DNA of 64,000 nucleotides, taken from contig JAJQGO010000030.1 of assembly GCA_021200415.1 (NCBI GenBank), forward strand, positions 17,630 to 81,629. Reading direction: 5' to 3'. This document shows positions 34,305-42,585 of this stretch, piece after piece. A program made the translations under genes and the position numbers. Under the pieces are notes generated by a model. That model made no database searches and had not been told where the DNA came from. It saw only the letters and a list, made by a program, of their open reading frames with translations. The stretch's first letter is position 1. The number at the start of each line of letters is the position of its first letter. This stretch comes from Ruminococcus sp. GTDB lineage: Bacteria; Bacillota; Clostridia; Oscillospirales; Ruminococcaceae.

Positions 34305-34790
34305 ATGTTCAGAATAGGTCACGGATATGATGTGCATAGGCTTGCCGAGGGGAGAAGGCTGATTCTCGGCGGCGTTGAGATTCCTCATAATGTGGGACTT
34401 CTCGGTCATTCGGACGCGGATGTGCTTGTTCATGCGGTAATGGACGCAATGCTTGGTGCGCTGGCGCTTGGAGATATAGGTCATCTATTTCCCGATACGG
34501 ACGAAAAATACAGGGGAGCGGACAGCATGAAGCTCCTTGGTGAGGTATGCCGTGTCTGCGAAAATCACGGCTATGAGATAGGCAATATCGACGCAACTGT
34601 TATTGCCCAGTCTCCAAAGCTTGCGCCGTATATAGTTCAGATGCGGCAGAATATTGCCGATGTCTGCGGCTGTAAGCCGGAGCAGATAAGCGTTAAGGCA
34701 ACTACGGAGGAAAAGCTTGGCTTCACCGGTGAAAGGCTCGGAATATCAGCTCATGCGGTTGCTCTTATGGTAAGGCGGCAGAATGGCTGA
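34305..34790 (+). CDS. ispF: 2-C-methyl-D-erythritol 2,4-cyclodiphosphate synthase
   Basis: IspF (161 aa) forms MEcPP. ATG 34305 follows AGGAGAAGG and gives the usual start [13 protein letters not shown]; the ATG at 34284 overlaps ispD and has no ribosome site. Zinc ligands are in GYDVHR and a later His in [15 protein letters not shown]; the motif [22 protein letters not shown] is intact. Trimeric cytoplasmic enzyme. A long palindromic repeat begins 7 bp after the stop. Confidence 0.96.
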   Translation: MFRIGHGYDVHRLAEGRRLILGGVEIPHNVGLLGHSDADVLVHAVMDAMLGALALGDIGHLFPDTDEKYRGADSMKLLGEVCRVCENHGYEIGNIDATVIAQSPKLAPYIVQMRQNIADVCGCKPEQISVKATTEEKLGFTGERLGISAHAVALMVRRQNG

Positions 34791-34797
34791 TATATAA

Positions 34798-34987
34798 GGC
34801 AATACCGCACAAAGCACGCCTGACGGCTTTGCCGCACATCTGCTTATATATTTCCCGTCATCTTGCACAAAAACTCCTTGACATACGTCAGTATGCCTGC
34901 GTCACTTTTTATACAATCTGACGGAAAATCTAACTTAGTTTATACTCGAAGAGTACATCTGCACGACAATCTTTGTGCGGTATTACC
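34798..34987 (-). repeat. Long palindromic repeat copy (190 bp) after ispF
   Basis: GGCAATACCGCACAAAG ... CTTTGTGCGGTATTACC with a nearly perfect 17-bp terminal inverted repeat; the A/T change in the left arm (CAATACC) is matched in the right arm (GGTATTACC). It has an insertion relative to the copies at 42399 and 59833 (AACTTAGTTTATACTCGAAGAGTA near the right end). Both ends are flanked by the direct repeat ATAA, a likely 4-bp target duplication. Confidence 0.88.
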
Positions 34988-35090
34988 ATAAGAATTTTCG
35001 TTTGGTGATGATACACAGCGCATTTTGAATTTTTTCGTCAAAACGCACAAAATTTAAATGGAAAATAAATAAGTCCTATACTTTAAATGG

Positions 35091-35118
35091 CTGATATGGT
35101 ATAATGATACTATATCAG
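35091..35118 (+). promoter_or_regulatory. 28-bp palindrome overlapping the paaK -10 box
   Basis: CTGATATGGTATAATGATACTATATCAG: arms CTGATATnGTAT and ATACnATATCAG around the centre AATG. It contains an extended -10 TGGTATAAT (TATAAT 35100-35105), about 43 bp before the paaK start. It is placed as an operator for a dimeric repressor would be. The -35 is weak. Confidence 0.6.
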
Positions 35119-35147
35119 CTAATTTTTTGAAAGGAAGAATAATTTAA

Positions 35148-36449
35148 ATGTTCCAAAAAGATATAGAAACCATGCCGCGTCAGAAAATCGAAGAACTGCA
35201 GCTTGAACGCCTGAAATGGCTTGTTGATTACTGCATGAAAAATATACCGTTCTATAACAAACGCCTTACAGAGGCAGGCGTTACTGCGGAAAAAATAAAA
35301 TCCCTCAAGGATATTGAGTATATACCCTATACCACAAAGGCGGATATTCGTGATACATATCCCTTCGGACTTTTCGGTCAGCCGATGAAAAATATCGTGC
35401 GCATACACGCTTCAAGCGGAACCACCGGCAAGCCTACCGTTGTGGGATACACCAGAAACGACCTTGAAAACTGGAGCGACTGCATGGCGCGTCTTTGTAC
35501 GGCGGCAGGAGCTACTGATGAGGATATTGTTCAGATTGCTTTCGGATACGGACTGTTCACGGGCGCTCTCGGACTTCACTATGGTCTGGAAAAGATTGGA
35601 GCTGCGGTTGTCCCCACATCAAGCGGAAATACGGAAAAGCAGATAATGCTTATGCAGGATTTTCAGACGACAGCTCTTGTGGCTACACCCTCCTATGCGC
35701 AGTATATCGGCGAAAAGGCTAAGGATATGGGAGTTATTGACAAAATTAACCTGAAGCTTGGACTTTTCGGTTCGGAGGGCTGCACAGTTGAAATGCGTGA
35801 TCAGATTGAAAAAACTCTCGGGCTTTTCGCTACCGACAACTACGGCATGAGCGAGCTTATGGGTCCCGGAGTTGCAGGCGACTGCCGTGAACGCTGCGGA
35901 ATGCACATAAATGAGGATCATTTCTACGCTGAAATTATCGACCCGAAAACTGCTGAGGTTCTGCCGAGGGGAAGTCAGGGCGAGCTTGTTATTACGACTC
36001 TCACAAAAGAGGGAATCCCCATGCTCCGCTACCGCACGAAGGATATTACGCAGATTGACTATGAGCCGTGCAAATGCGGACGTACATTCGCGAGAATGGC
36101 TAAAATCAAGGGCAGAAGCGATGATATGCTGAAAATAAGGGGAGTAAACGTGTTCCCGTCACAGATTGAAAGCGTGCTTATGTCATTTGATAAGATTGCT
36201 CCGCATTATCAGCTTGTTGTAACGAGAAAGGATTATTCCGACCGCCTCGAGGTCAAGGTTGAGCTTGCGGACGAAACGCTTCTTGAAAATTACGCAGAGC
36301 TTGAAAAGCTCCGCGGAAGCATTCATCACAATCTGAAAACGGTTCTCGGAATCGACACAAAGGTTTCCCTTGTGGAGCATAAATCTCTTGAAAGGTATCA
36401 GGGCAAGGCACATCGTATTGTCGATCTGCGTGGTCAGGAGCAGGAATGA
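35148..36449 (+). CDS. paaK: Phenylacetate-CoA ligase
   Basis: PaaK (433 aa) activates phenylacetate, or related aryl acetates, to the CoA thioester with ATP. The adenylate-forming enzyme motifs are HASSGTTGKPTVVGYT (P-loop), FGSEGCTVEMRDQIE, DNYGMSELMGPGVAGDC, MLRYRTKDIT and the C-terminal MLKIRGVNVFPSQIE. It heads an operon with a HAD phosphatase (4-bp overlap), iorA and iorB, which make aryl-acetyl-CoA from aryl pyruvates. In such clusters PaaK links acids and CoA esters, possibly making ATP in reverse. Probably controlled at the palindrome at 35091. Confidence 0.95.
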   Translation: MFQKDIETMPRQKIEELQLERLKWLVDYCMKNIPFYNKRLTEAGVTAEKIKSLKDIEYIPYTTKADIRDTYPFGLFGQPMKNIVRIHASSGTTGKPTVVGYTRNDLENWSDCMARLCTAAGATDEDIVQIAFGYGLFTGALGLHYGLEKIGAAVVPTSSGNTEKQIMLMQDFQTTALVATPSYAQYIGEKAKDMGVIDKINLKLGLFGSEGCTVEMRDQIEKTLGLFATDNYGMSELMGPGVAGDCRERCGMHINEDHFYAEIIDPKTAEVLPRGSQGELVITTLTKEGIPMLRYRTKDITQIDYEPCKCGRTFARMAKIKGRSDDMLKIRGVNVFPSQIESVLMSFDKIAPHYQLVVTRKDYSDRLEVKVELADETLLENYAELEKLRGSIHHNLKTVLGIDTKVSLVEHKSLERYQGKAHRIVDLRGQEQE

Positions 36450-37273
36450 AAACCCTGTTTATCTCCGACCTTGATGGGACGCTTCTCAATTCCCACGGGG
36501 AGATTTCGGAATACACCGCAGGAGCTGTAAATTCCTTTATTGAAAAGGGAATGCATTTTTCCTTTGCGACGGCACGCTCTGTTTATTCCGCCGTGCCGAT
36601 TACATCCGCCATAAAAATAAACGCTCCGTGTATTTTAATGAACGGCGTGAGCATATATGATATAGGGCGGAACAGATACCTGAGCAGTGAATTTATTCCT
36701 GTCGGAGCTTCGGAGAAAATTATCAGCGCATTTGAAAAATACAGTGTGGAATGCTTCTTATATAAGATTCAGAACGGCGTTCTGACAGCCTGTTATACTA
36801 AGATTACCTCCCGTGTACTGAAGAGCTTTGCGGAGGTCAGGAAAAACAATTATAAAAAGCCCTTTTTGCAGTATCCCACTTTAAGGGACGCAGCCGATGA
36901 AGGAACTGTTTACTACACCACCACAGGAGAATATGAGACTCTGCTGCCCGTGAAAAATGAGATTGAATCCATATCGGGCGCGGATTACGCGTTCTATGAG
37001 GATACATATACAAAGAAATGGTTTCTTGAAATTTTTTCAGCGTCCGCTTCAAAGGCAAACGGAATAAAAAAGCTGCGCAGGGATTTCGGCTTCGACAGGG
37101 TAATCTGCTTCGGTGATAATCTGAACGATATGCCTATGTTTCGTGAATCCGATATAAGCGTTGCGGTTGCGAACGCAAAGACGGAGCTGAAGAATGCTGC
37201 CGATTTCATTGCCCTGTCAAATGATGAGGACGGAGCGGCAAGGTGGATAATAGAAAAATTCAACGAGATTTGA
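36446..37273 (+). CDS. HAD superfamily Cof-type phosphatase
   Basis: A 275-aa class IIB HAD hydrolase: nucleophile Asp in FISDLDGTLLN, motif II Thr in FSFATARSV, Lys in SASKANGIKKL and the Mg site CFGDNLNDMPMF. Such enzymes dephosphorylate sugar phosphates or FMN/PLP-type substrates. It overlaps paaK by ATGA and precedes iorA by 14 bp, so it shares the transcript, but no obvious phosphate ester fits the pathway. Confidence 0.92.
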   Translation: MKTLFISDLDGTLLNSHGEISEYTAGAVNSFIEKGMHFSFATARSVYSAVPITSAIKINAPCILMNGVSIYDIGRNRYLSSEFIPVGASEKIISAFEKYSVECFLYKIQNGVLTACYTKITSRVLKSFAEVRKNNYKKPFLQYPTLRDAADEGTVYYTTTGEYETLLPVKNEIESISGADYAFYEDTYTKKWFLEIFSASASKANGIKKLRRDFGFDRVICFGDNLNDMPMFRESDISVAVANAKTELKNAADFIALSNDEDGAARWIIEKFNEI

Positions 37274-37287
37274 AAGGAAATTTACAT

Positions 37288-39024
37288 ATGAAAAAATTGA
37301 TGCTCGGAAACGATGCTTTTGCAAGAGGTCTTTACGAAGCGGGCTGCCGGTTTATTTCAAGCTATCCCGGAACGCCTTCTACGGAGATTACCGAGTCTGC
37401 GGCAAAATATGATGAAATGTATGCGGAATGGGCGCCCAACGAAAAGGTTGCCGTTGAAGCGGCTCTCGGAGCTTCTATAGCAGGAGCAAGATCCTTCTGC
37501 GGAATGAAGCACGTGGGACTTAACGTTGCCGCAGATCCGCTGTATACTGCCGCCTACACAGGAGTAAACGGCGGACTTGTAATTGCCGCTGCGGACGATC
37601 CCGGAATGCATTCCTCACAGAATGAACAGGACAGCCGCCATCACGCAATTGCCTCAAAGGTTCTTATGCTTGAGCCTTCGGATTCATCGGAATGTAAGGA
37701 ATTTACAAAAACCGCATTTGAGCTTTCGGAGAGGTTTGATGTTCCCGCAATTGTACGCCTTTCCACAAGAGTCGCTCATTCGCAGAGCGTTGTGGAGCTT
37801 TGCGGCAGAGAGGAAATCCCTCTGAAGGAATATAAAAAAAATCCGCAGAAATACGTTATGATGCCTGCCTATGCAAGGGGACGTCACGTGTTCGTAGAGG
37901 AACGTACAAAAAGGCTTGTGGAATTTGCGGAAACGTCGCCCCTCAACAGAATTGAAATTTCCGATAAAGCGCAGTTCGGCGTAATTACAAGTGGTGCGGC
38001 ATACGAATACGCAAAGGAGGCTCTTGGGGATAAAGCGTCCGTTTTGAAGCTTGGAATTGTAAATCCGCTGCCCGTTGAGCTTATTCGGGATTTTGCGGCA
38101 AAATATGAGAAAATCTACGTCATTGAGGAGCTTGACGGCGTTATTGAGCAGCACTGCCGCAATATAGGCGTGAATAACATTGTCGGAAAGGAGCTTTTCG
38201 GTTTCTGCGGCGAGCTTTCACAGGCTGTTGTCGCCGAAAAGATATTAGGCGGGAAAAGGGAATTTGTTTCACTTGAAAAGGCAGTTCCCGTGCGTCCTCC
38301 CGTAATGTGCGCAGGCTGTCCGCACAGAGGCTTGTTCTACTGCCTGTCGAAGCTCGGAGTAACGGTTTCGGGCGATATTGGCTGCTACACACTTGGAGCT
38401 TCAGCACCTCTTTCGGCAATGGATACGACAATCTGCATGGGAGCTTCAATTTCAGCGCTTCATGGCTTCAATAAGGTTCGGGGAGCTGAAAGCGAGCATA
38501 AATCGGTTGCCGTTATCGGCGATTCAACCTTCATGCACAGCGGCATGACAGGACTTGTAAACATTGCCTACAACGATTCCGATTCAACTGTTATCATTCT
38601 CGACAATTCGATTACGGGAATGACAGGTCATCAGCAGAATCCGACTACGGGAAAAAATCTCAAGGGCGATCCTGCCGCAGCGGTAAATCTTGAGGAGCTT
38701 TGCAAAGCCATCGGAATCAGGCGTGTTCGGGTTGTAGACCCCTATTCCCTTGCCGAAACGGAGGCTGCAATCAGGCAGGAGCTTGCCGCTGACGAGGCGT
38801 CTGTTATCATTTCAAGACGTCCCTGCGCACTTCTGAAATACGTTAAGCATAATCCGCCCCTTAAAACAGACGCGGACAAATGCAGGAGCTGCAAAAAGTG
38901 CATGAAGCTGGGCTGCCCCGCAATTTCCATGAAGGACGGCAAGGCTGTCATAGACCATACTCAATGTGTCGGCTGCGGAATTTGTCAGGAGCTGTGCGGC
39001 TTCGGCGCAATCGTCTGTCAATAA
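37288..39024 (+). CDS. iorA: Indolepyruvate:ferredoxin oxidoreductase alpha subunit
   Basis: IorA (578 aa from ATG 37288, GAAAGGAAA site) with IorB oxidatively decarboxylates indolepyruvate, phenylpyruvate and similar keto acids to acyl-CoA, reducing ferredoxin. The N-terminal pyrimidine-type domain (FARGLYEAGCRFISSYPGTPSTEITE) and the TPP-binding domain (CPHRGLFYCLSKLG ... GDIGCYTLG ... VIGDSTFMHSGMTGLVNIAYND) are followed by a two-cluster ferredoxin domain CRSCKKCMKLGCP and CVGCGICQELCGF. The ferredoxin it reduces could feed Rnf. iorB follows after one unknown gene. Confidence 0.97.
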   Translation: MKKLMLGNDAFARGLYEAGCRFISSYPGTPSTEITESAAKYDEMYAEWAPNEKVAVEAALGASIAGARSFCGMKHVGLNVAADPLYTAAYTGVNGGLVIAAADDPGMHSSQNEQDSRHHAIASKVLMLEPSDSSECKEFTKTAFELSERFDVPAIVRLSTRVAHSQSVVELCGREEIPLKEYKKNPQKYVMMPAYARGRHVFVEERTKRLVEFAETSPLNRIEISDKAQFGVITSGAAYEYAKEALGDKASVLKLGIVNPLPVELIRDFAAKYEKIYVIEELDGVIEQHCRNIGVNNIVGKELFGFCGELSQAVVAEKILGGKREFVSLEKAVPVRPPVMCAGCPHRGLFYCLSKLGVTVSGDIGCYTLGASAPLSAMDTTICMGASISALHGFNKVRGAESEHKSVAVIGDSTFMHSGMTGLVNIAYNDSDSTVIILDNSITGMTGHQQNPTTGKNLKGDPAAAVNLEELCKAIGIRRVRVVDPYSLAETEAAIRQELAADEASVIISRRPCALLKYVKHNPPLKTDADKCRSCKKCMKLGCPAISMKDGKAVIDHTQCVGCGICQELCGFGAIVCQ

Positions 39025-39048
39025 TGTATCACTTGGAGGTATTCTGAA

Positions 39049-39447
39049 TTGGAAATATATCTTGAATTTGCAAAGTGGCTTGATAATTTGCTGGAAAATA
39101 ACGATATGCCTGAAAATACGGCTGCATTCTGTTTCAATCTCTACGATGAGGAGGACGAAAACTACGGAGTTCAGATTATCGCGTCCTGCGAATTTGATGA
39201 AAACGACGGCGGCGACTGGGCTTGCTCGGAGGTCTGGACATCCGGCGAGGACGTGTTCTTCATAGATCATTCAGATGAGGAAAATGCCGACCGTGAGCGC
39301 GGCCATGAGTTCATAGGCGGTCTTGTGGGAGATTATCTCGGGAGGGGTATGTACAGACATATTCTCCTTGATTCGGAGGCTGTGGGAATCGGCTTCGTGG
39401 ACGGAGAGCTTGAAATTCTGTACAGGAACAACGATGCTAAGGAGTAA
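39049..39447 (+). CDS. Uncharacterised acidic protein between iorA and iorB
   Basis: A 132-aa soluble, very acidic protein (many D/E; motifs CFNLYDEEDENYGVQIIASCEFDENDGGDWACSEVW and RGHEFIGGLVGDYLGRG). The start is TTG at 39049, nine bases after GGAGG, and no ATG gives a longer reading. It overlaps nothing and ends 4 bp before iorB. I do not recognise the family. Because iorA and iorB form one enzyme, a gene held between them may be a helper or simply a passenger. No signal peptide or membrane segment. Confidence 0.75.
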   Translation: MEIYLEFAKWLDNLLENNDMPENTAAFCFNLYDEEDENYGVQIIASCEFDENDGGDWACSEVWTSGEDVFFIDHSDEENADRERGHEFIGGLVGDYLGRGMYRHILLDSEAVGIGFVDGELEILYRNNDAKE

Positions 39448-39451
39448 AAAT

Positions 39452-40027
39452 ATGGAAACCAAATCAATTATGATAGTCGGAGTAGGCGGTCAGGGATCAC
39501 TGCTTGCTTCAAGGCTTCTCGGAAATGTTCTGCTTGCACAGGGCTTCGATGTAAAGGTGAGCGAGGTTCACGGAATGTCCCAGCGAGGCGGCTCGGTTGT
39601 GACATACGTAAAGTACGGTGATAAGGTGTATTCCCCCATTATCGAGAAGGGGGAGGCTGATGCGGTAATTTCCTTCGAAATTCTTGAAGCCGCAAGAAGC
39701 CTGCCCTATCTGAAAAAGGGCGGAAAGCTCATTACCTCAACGCAGCAGATTGACCCTATGCCCGTTGTTACGGGAGCTGCGGAGTATCCATCAGATCTGG
39801 AGGAGCAGCTAAGGAACGCAGGCGTGGAGCTTTCCGCTGTGGACACCCTCTCTCTTGCGGAGCAGGCAGGCTCTGCGAAGGCTTCAAATGTGGTTCTCAT
39901 GGGAGTTCTCTCGTCAAAGCTTGATTTCCCCGAGGAGCTGTGGCATAAGGCTGTTGAGCAGTGCGTTCCGCCGAAATTTTTGGAGCTGAACAAAAAAGCC
40001 TTTGAGCTTGGAAGGCAGGCGGGATGA
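39452..40027 (+). CDS. iorB: Indolepyruvate:ferredoxin oxidoreductase beta subunit
   Basis: IorB (191 aa from ATG 39452, AAGGAG site) is the gamma-type domain of 2-oxoacid:ferredoxin oxidoreductases: SIMIVGVGGQGSLLASRLLGNVLLAQGFDVKVSEVHGMSQRGGSVVTYVKYG is characteristic. The longer ORF in the track begins inside the previous gene. It ends one base before the next start codon, so the downstream lipoprotein gene is tightly coupled. Confidence 0.95.
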   Translation: METKSIMIVGVGGQGSLLASRLLGNVLLAQGFDVKVSEVHGMSQRGGSVVTYVKYGDKVYSPIIEKGEADAVISFEILEAARSLPYLKKGGKLITSTQQIDPMPVVTGAAEYPSDLEEQLRNAGVELSAVDTLSLAEQAGSAKASNVVLMGVLSSKLDFPEELWHKAVEQCVPPKFLELNKKAFELGRQAG

Positions 40028-40028
40028 G

Positions 40029-40643
40029 ATGAAAAAAATACGTAAATTTACAGCCCTTGTGTCGGCTGCGGCAATGCTTGTAATGACGGCAGGCTGCGGT
40101 GACGGAGAAAAGAACAGCAGTACAACTGTTGTTGAATATGACGAGGTCTATACGGAGTATCTCCAGCCGATTGAAAATGCGCTTGCAGCTATAAAAAGTC
40201 ATGACGGCGAGCTTATAACGCGTTCGTATTTTCCTGCCGAGCTTGTAACATATGAGGCTGAGGTCTGGTCAGAAATGACTGTGGAGGAATATTATGAAAC
40301 CTTTGATAATTACCTTGAAAGCCTTGACAGCTATTACAGTGGGCAGTACGGTGACGACTACACGATTGAATTCGAGGAAGTAGGCATAAAAATTAAGCTT
40401 GACGACGACGAATTTGAGGATTTAGAGGAGCTGTACAGCAGCGAGGCAAACGGAGAGGTTACGTTTGATTTCACGGACGGATACGACCTGAGCGGTCAGC
40501 TCACCATATCGGGAAGCCTTGGCGAAGCTACATCTGAAGTAGACGTTGCTGTGCTGTACAGTGAAAAGGACGGCTGGCTGTGCTACCTGAGCGACTTTTT
40601 TGTTTCCGCATTCTATGAAAGCGAATCGACAGAAAGCGAATAA
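40029..40643 (+). CDS. Uncharacterised lipoprotein directly after iorB
   Basis: A 204-aa protein with a lipoprotein signal (MKKIRKFTALVSAAAMLVMTAGC, lipobox MTAGC) and a mature acidic domain of about 180 residues (YTEYLQPIENALAAIKSHDGELITRSYFPAELVTYEAEVW ...). The mature part resembles the lipoprotein at 40682 in layout: a region about dose-like helices then a beta domain ending in DGWLCYLS / DGAWLIHPYS. The two may be ancient paralogs. It begins 1 bp after iorB. Function unknown; surface location is inferred. Confidence 0.82.
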   Translation: MKKIRKFTALVSAAAMLVMTAGCGDGEKNSSTTVVEYDEVYTEYLQPIENALAAIKSHDGELITRSYFPAELVTYEAEVWSEMTVEEYYETFDNYLESLDSYYSGQYGDDYTIEFEEVGIKIKLDDDEFEDLEELYSSEANGEVTFDFTDGYDLSGQLTISGSLGEATSEVDVAVLYSEKDGWLCYLSDFFVSAFYESESTESE

Positions 40644-40681
40644 AGAAACGAATATTTCAAATTGAAAAAGAGGAAAGTAAT

Positions 40682-41323
40682 ATGAAAAAAAGAATATTTA
40701 TGCTGCTTTTGGCAGGAATCATAAGCTGCATGGCTCTTGTGAGCTGTGGGAATGGGGAAAAGGATGAAAGTGAATCCGATACTGAGGTAAGCTCAGCCGA
40801 TGATGAAAATCAGGAGGAAGCTGACGACAGCGCCGATGAGTCGGAATATATGGCAGTAATCAATGCGTTCATTGACGGTGTAAATCAGGATGACGGACAG
40901 CTCTACGAAACGGCATTCCATACAGATGAGCAGCTCGACAAAATTTTTGAGCTGTACGAAAGTCACGGATATACCGACTTTGTTGAGAATTACTACAGCT
41001 ATATCGAGGAAAATATTACCGCTGCGAAGCTCACATTGAGTGAGGAAGGGGGCTGCGGCGATAATATACAGTATTCCTTCGAAATCAGTGAGACAGCAAA
41101 GGCTTCGTCCGATGAGCTGGCTGAATATGAGGAATCTTACCTTGCCAACAGAAGCAGCTATCTGCCCGAAACGACACTTGAAAAGGTCTACACCATTGTC
41201 GGAGTTATGACGGCAGCAGGTGACAGCGGTTCATATTCAACGGATTTCGTGTTTATCATTGCTAAGGAAAGCGACGGCGCATGGCTGATTCATCCGTATT
41301 CGTCAACGGTGGATCTTATGTAA
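40682..41323 (+). CDS. Uncharacterised lipoprotein, likely paralog of the preceding gene
   Basis: A 213-aa protein: signal MKKRIFMLLLAGIISCMALVSC (lipobox ALVSC), an Asp/Glu/Ser-rich linker (about 25-55), then a domain with YMAVINAFIDGVNQDDGQLYETAFHTDEQLDKIF and a C-terminal strand pair ending VFIIAKESDGAWLIHPYS. Design and ending match the lipoprotein upstream (gap 38 bp with a GAGGAAAG ribosome site). No known domain is recognised. It may be in the paaK-ior transcript, or simply downstream. Confidence 0.82.
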   Translation: MKKRIFMLLLAGIISCMALVSCGNGEKDESESDTEVSSADDENQEEADDSADESEYMAVINAFIDGVNQDDGQLYETAFHTDEQLDKIFELYESHGYTDFVENYYSYIEENITAAKLTLSEEGGCGDNIQYSFEISETAKASSDELAEYEESYLANRSSYLPETTLEKVYTIVGVMTAAGDSGSYSTDFVFIIAKESDGAWLIHPYSSTVDLM

Positions 41324-41357
41324 TTGTATAAAAAAACATTCAAAAGGAGGAACTATT

Positions 41358-41792
41358 ATGAATAATATCAGACAAATTTCAGTTTTTGTTGAGAACAAGC
41401 CCGGCAGACTCAGCGCGATTACAAAAATTCTCAAGGACAGCAGTGTTGACATACGTGCCCTTTCAATTGCCGATACAAGGGACTTCGGCATACTCAGGAT
41501 TATTGTTGACAATCCGGATATGGCTTGCAAAAAGCTCCGTCAGGAGGCGTTTACCGTCACGATTACCGAGGTTGTGGCAATCTGCATTGATGACGAAATG
41601 GGAAAGCTCAGCGATGTAATGAATATTCTGAATGACGCTGATATAAACGTTGAATATATGTATGCGTTCCTCAGTAAATCTGATAACAAGGCGTCGATTA
41701 TTCTGCGTGTGGACGATAACGCTAAGGCACATGAGGCATTTGATGCTGCCGGAATAGTTCAGCTTACCGAAAATGACATCAGCGGAATGTAG
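41358..41792 (+). CDS. Tandem ACT-domain protein
   Basis: A 144-aa cytoplasmic protein of two ACT domains: residues 1-70 (IRQISVFVENKPGRLSAITKILKDSSVDIRALSIADTRDFGILRIIVDNP) and 71-144 (VVAICIDDEMGKLSDVMNILNDADINVEYMYAF). ACT domains bind amino acids and steer enzymes. Stand-alone tandem ACT proteins next to paaK/ior genes are common in Clostridia, so sensing of an aromatic amino acid is a fair guess. The ribosome site is AAAAGGAGG. Confidence 0.9.
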   Translation: MNNIRQISVFVENKPGRLSAITKILKDSSVDIRALSIADTRDFGILRIIVDNPDMACKKLRQEAFTVTITEVVAICIDDEMGKLSDVMNILNDADINVEYMYAFLSKSDNKASIILRVDDNAKAHEAFDAAGIVQLTENDISGM

Positions 41793-41839
41793 AATATGCA
41801 CAAATATCCGGCTCGCCGATAAAAAATATTTGAAAACAC

Positions 41840-41867
41840 TTGACAAATTTCATAAATGATGTATAAT
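41840..41867 (+). promoter_or_regulatory. Consensus sigma-A promoter of the zinc-ribbon gene
   Basis: TTGACA (41840-41845), 16-bp spacer, TATAAT (41862-41867); both hexamers are perfect. It starts a short single-gene transcript that ends at the terminator at 42315. Confidence 0.8.
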
Positions 41868-41903
41868 GATATGTAGAAAGTTTGATTACAGGAGTGATTA
41901 GAA

Positions 41904-42281
41904 ATGGGTATTTTAGATAAAATCGGGGGAGTAAGTAAATCGGTGTCTGATGCAACAAAAAATGCATCTGATGCAGGCAACCTCAAGAATAAGATTTTGT
42001 ATGAACAGGAAAGAATTACAGAAATCTTTACGGAAATGGGCAAAACCTTTTACGAAAATCCCGATGGAGATCTTTCACCGCTTCGTGATTTATGCGAAGA
42101 TATTGACAAGAGAAAAAACAGAATCCAGAAGATGCGTCTTGAGCTTAACCAGATGAAGGGCTATAAGATTTGCCCCAAATGCGGAACAAAGCTTACGGAA
42201 AAATTCCAGTTCTGCGGAAAATGCGGAACAAAGCTTCCGGACATCAATGATGATGATTTTTCTGTGTCTGAAATTTCCTGA
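41904..42281 (+). CDS. Small coiled-coil zinc-ribbon protein
   Basis: A 125-aa protein. Residues 1-85 are helical with heptad character (KNKILYEQERITEIFTEMGKTFYENP ... IDKRKNRIQKMRLELNQMK); residues 90-113 form a zinc ribbon KICPKCGTKLTEKFQFCGKCGTKLP with two CxxCG knuckles. The type is common in Firmicutes (zinc-ribbon domain-containing protein), often of unknown job. It has its own consensus promoter and terminator. Confidence 0.85.
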   Translation: MGILDKIGGVSKSVSDATKNASDAGNLKNKILYEQERITEIFTEMGKTFYENPDGDLSPLRDLCEDIDKRKNRIQKMRLELNQMKGYKICPKCGTKLTEKFQFCGKCGTKLPDINDDDFSVSEIS

Positions 42282-42314
42282 ATCGGCGGTTGAATAATTT
42301 AATGTAGTAAGTTT

Positions 42315-42348
42315 GAGCTGTTCTGATTCTTCGGAACAGCTCATTTTT
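42315..42348 (+). terminator. Rho-independent terminator of the zinc-ribbon gene
   Basis: GAGCTGTTC (42315-42323) and GAACAGCTC (42334-42342) form a perfect stem followed by ATTTTTTG. Confidence 0.88.
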
Positions 42349-42398
42349 TGAAATGCGTAAAGCTTGAAATATAATAGATATTATGGTATAATATTTAA

Positions 42399-42571
42399 GG
42401 CAACACCGCACAAAGCACGCCTGACGGCTTTGCCGCACATCTGCTTTTATCTTTTCCGTCATCTTGCACAAAAACTCCTTGCCATACACAAAGTATGCCT
42501 GCGTCGCTTTTATACAATCTGACGAAAAATCTAATGGCGCATCTGCACGACAATCTTTGTGCGGTGTTACC
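42399..42571 (-). repeat. Long palindromic repeat copy (173 bp)
   Basis: GGCAACACCGCACAAAG ... CTTTGTGCGGTGTTACC, flanked on both sides by TTAA. About 90% or more like the copy at 59833 by eye along its entire length. It lies between convergent genes, past a terminator. Confidence 0.92.
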
Positions 42572-42585
42572 TTAAGGCAGCATAA

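Noticed and set aside
42244-42489. 81-aa minus-strand ORF at the repeat copy D
   Set aside because: It starts inside the repeat and ends across a terminator; composition matches the spurious repeat ORF.
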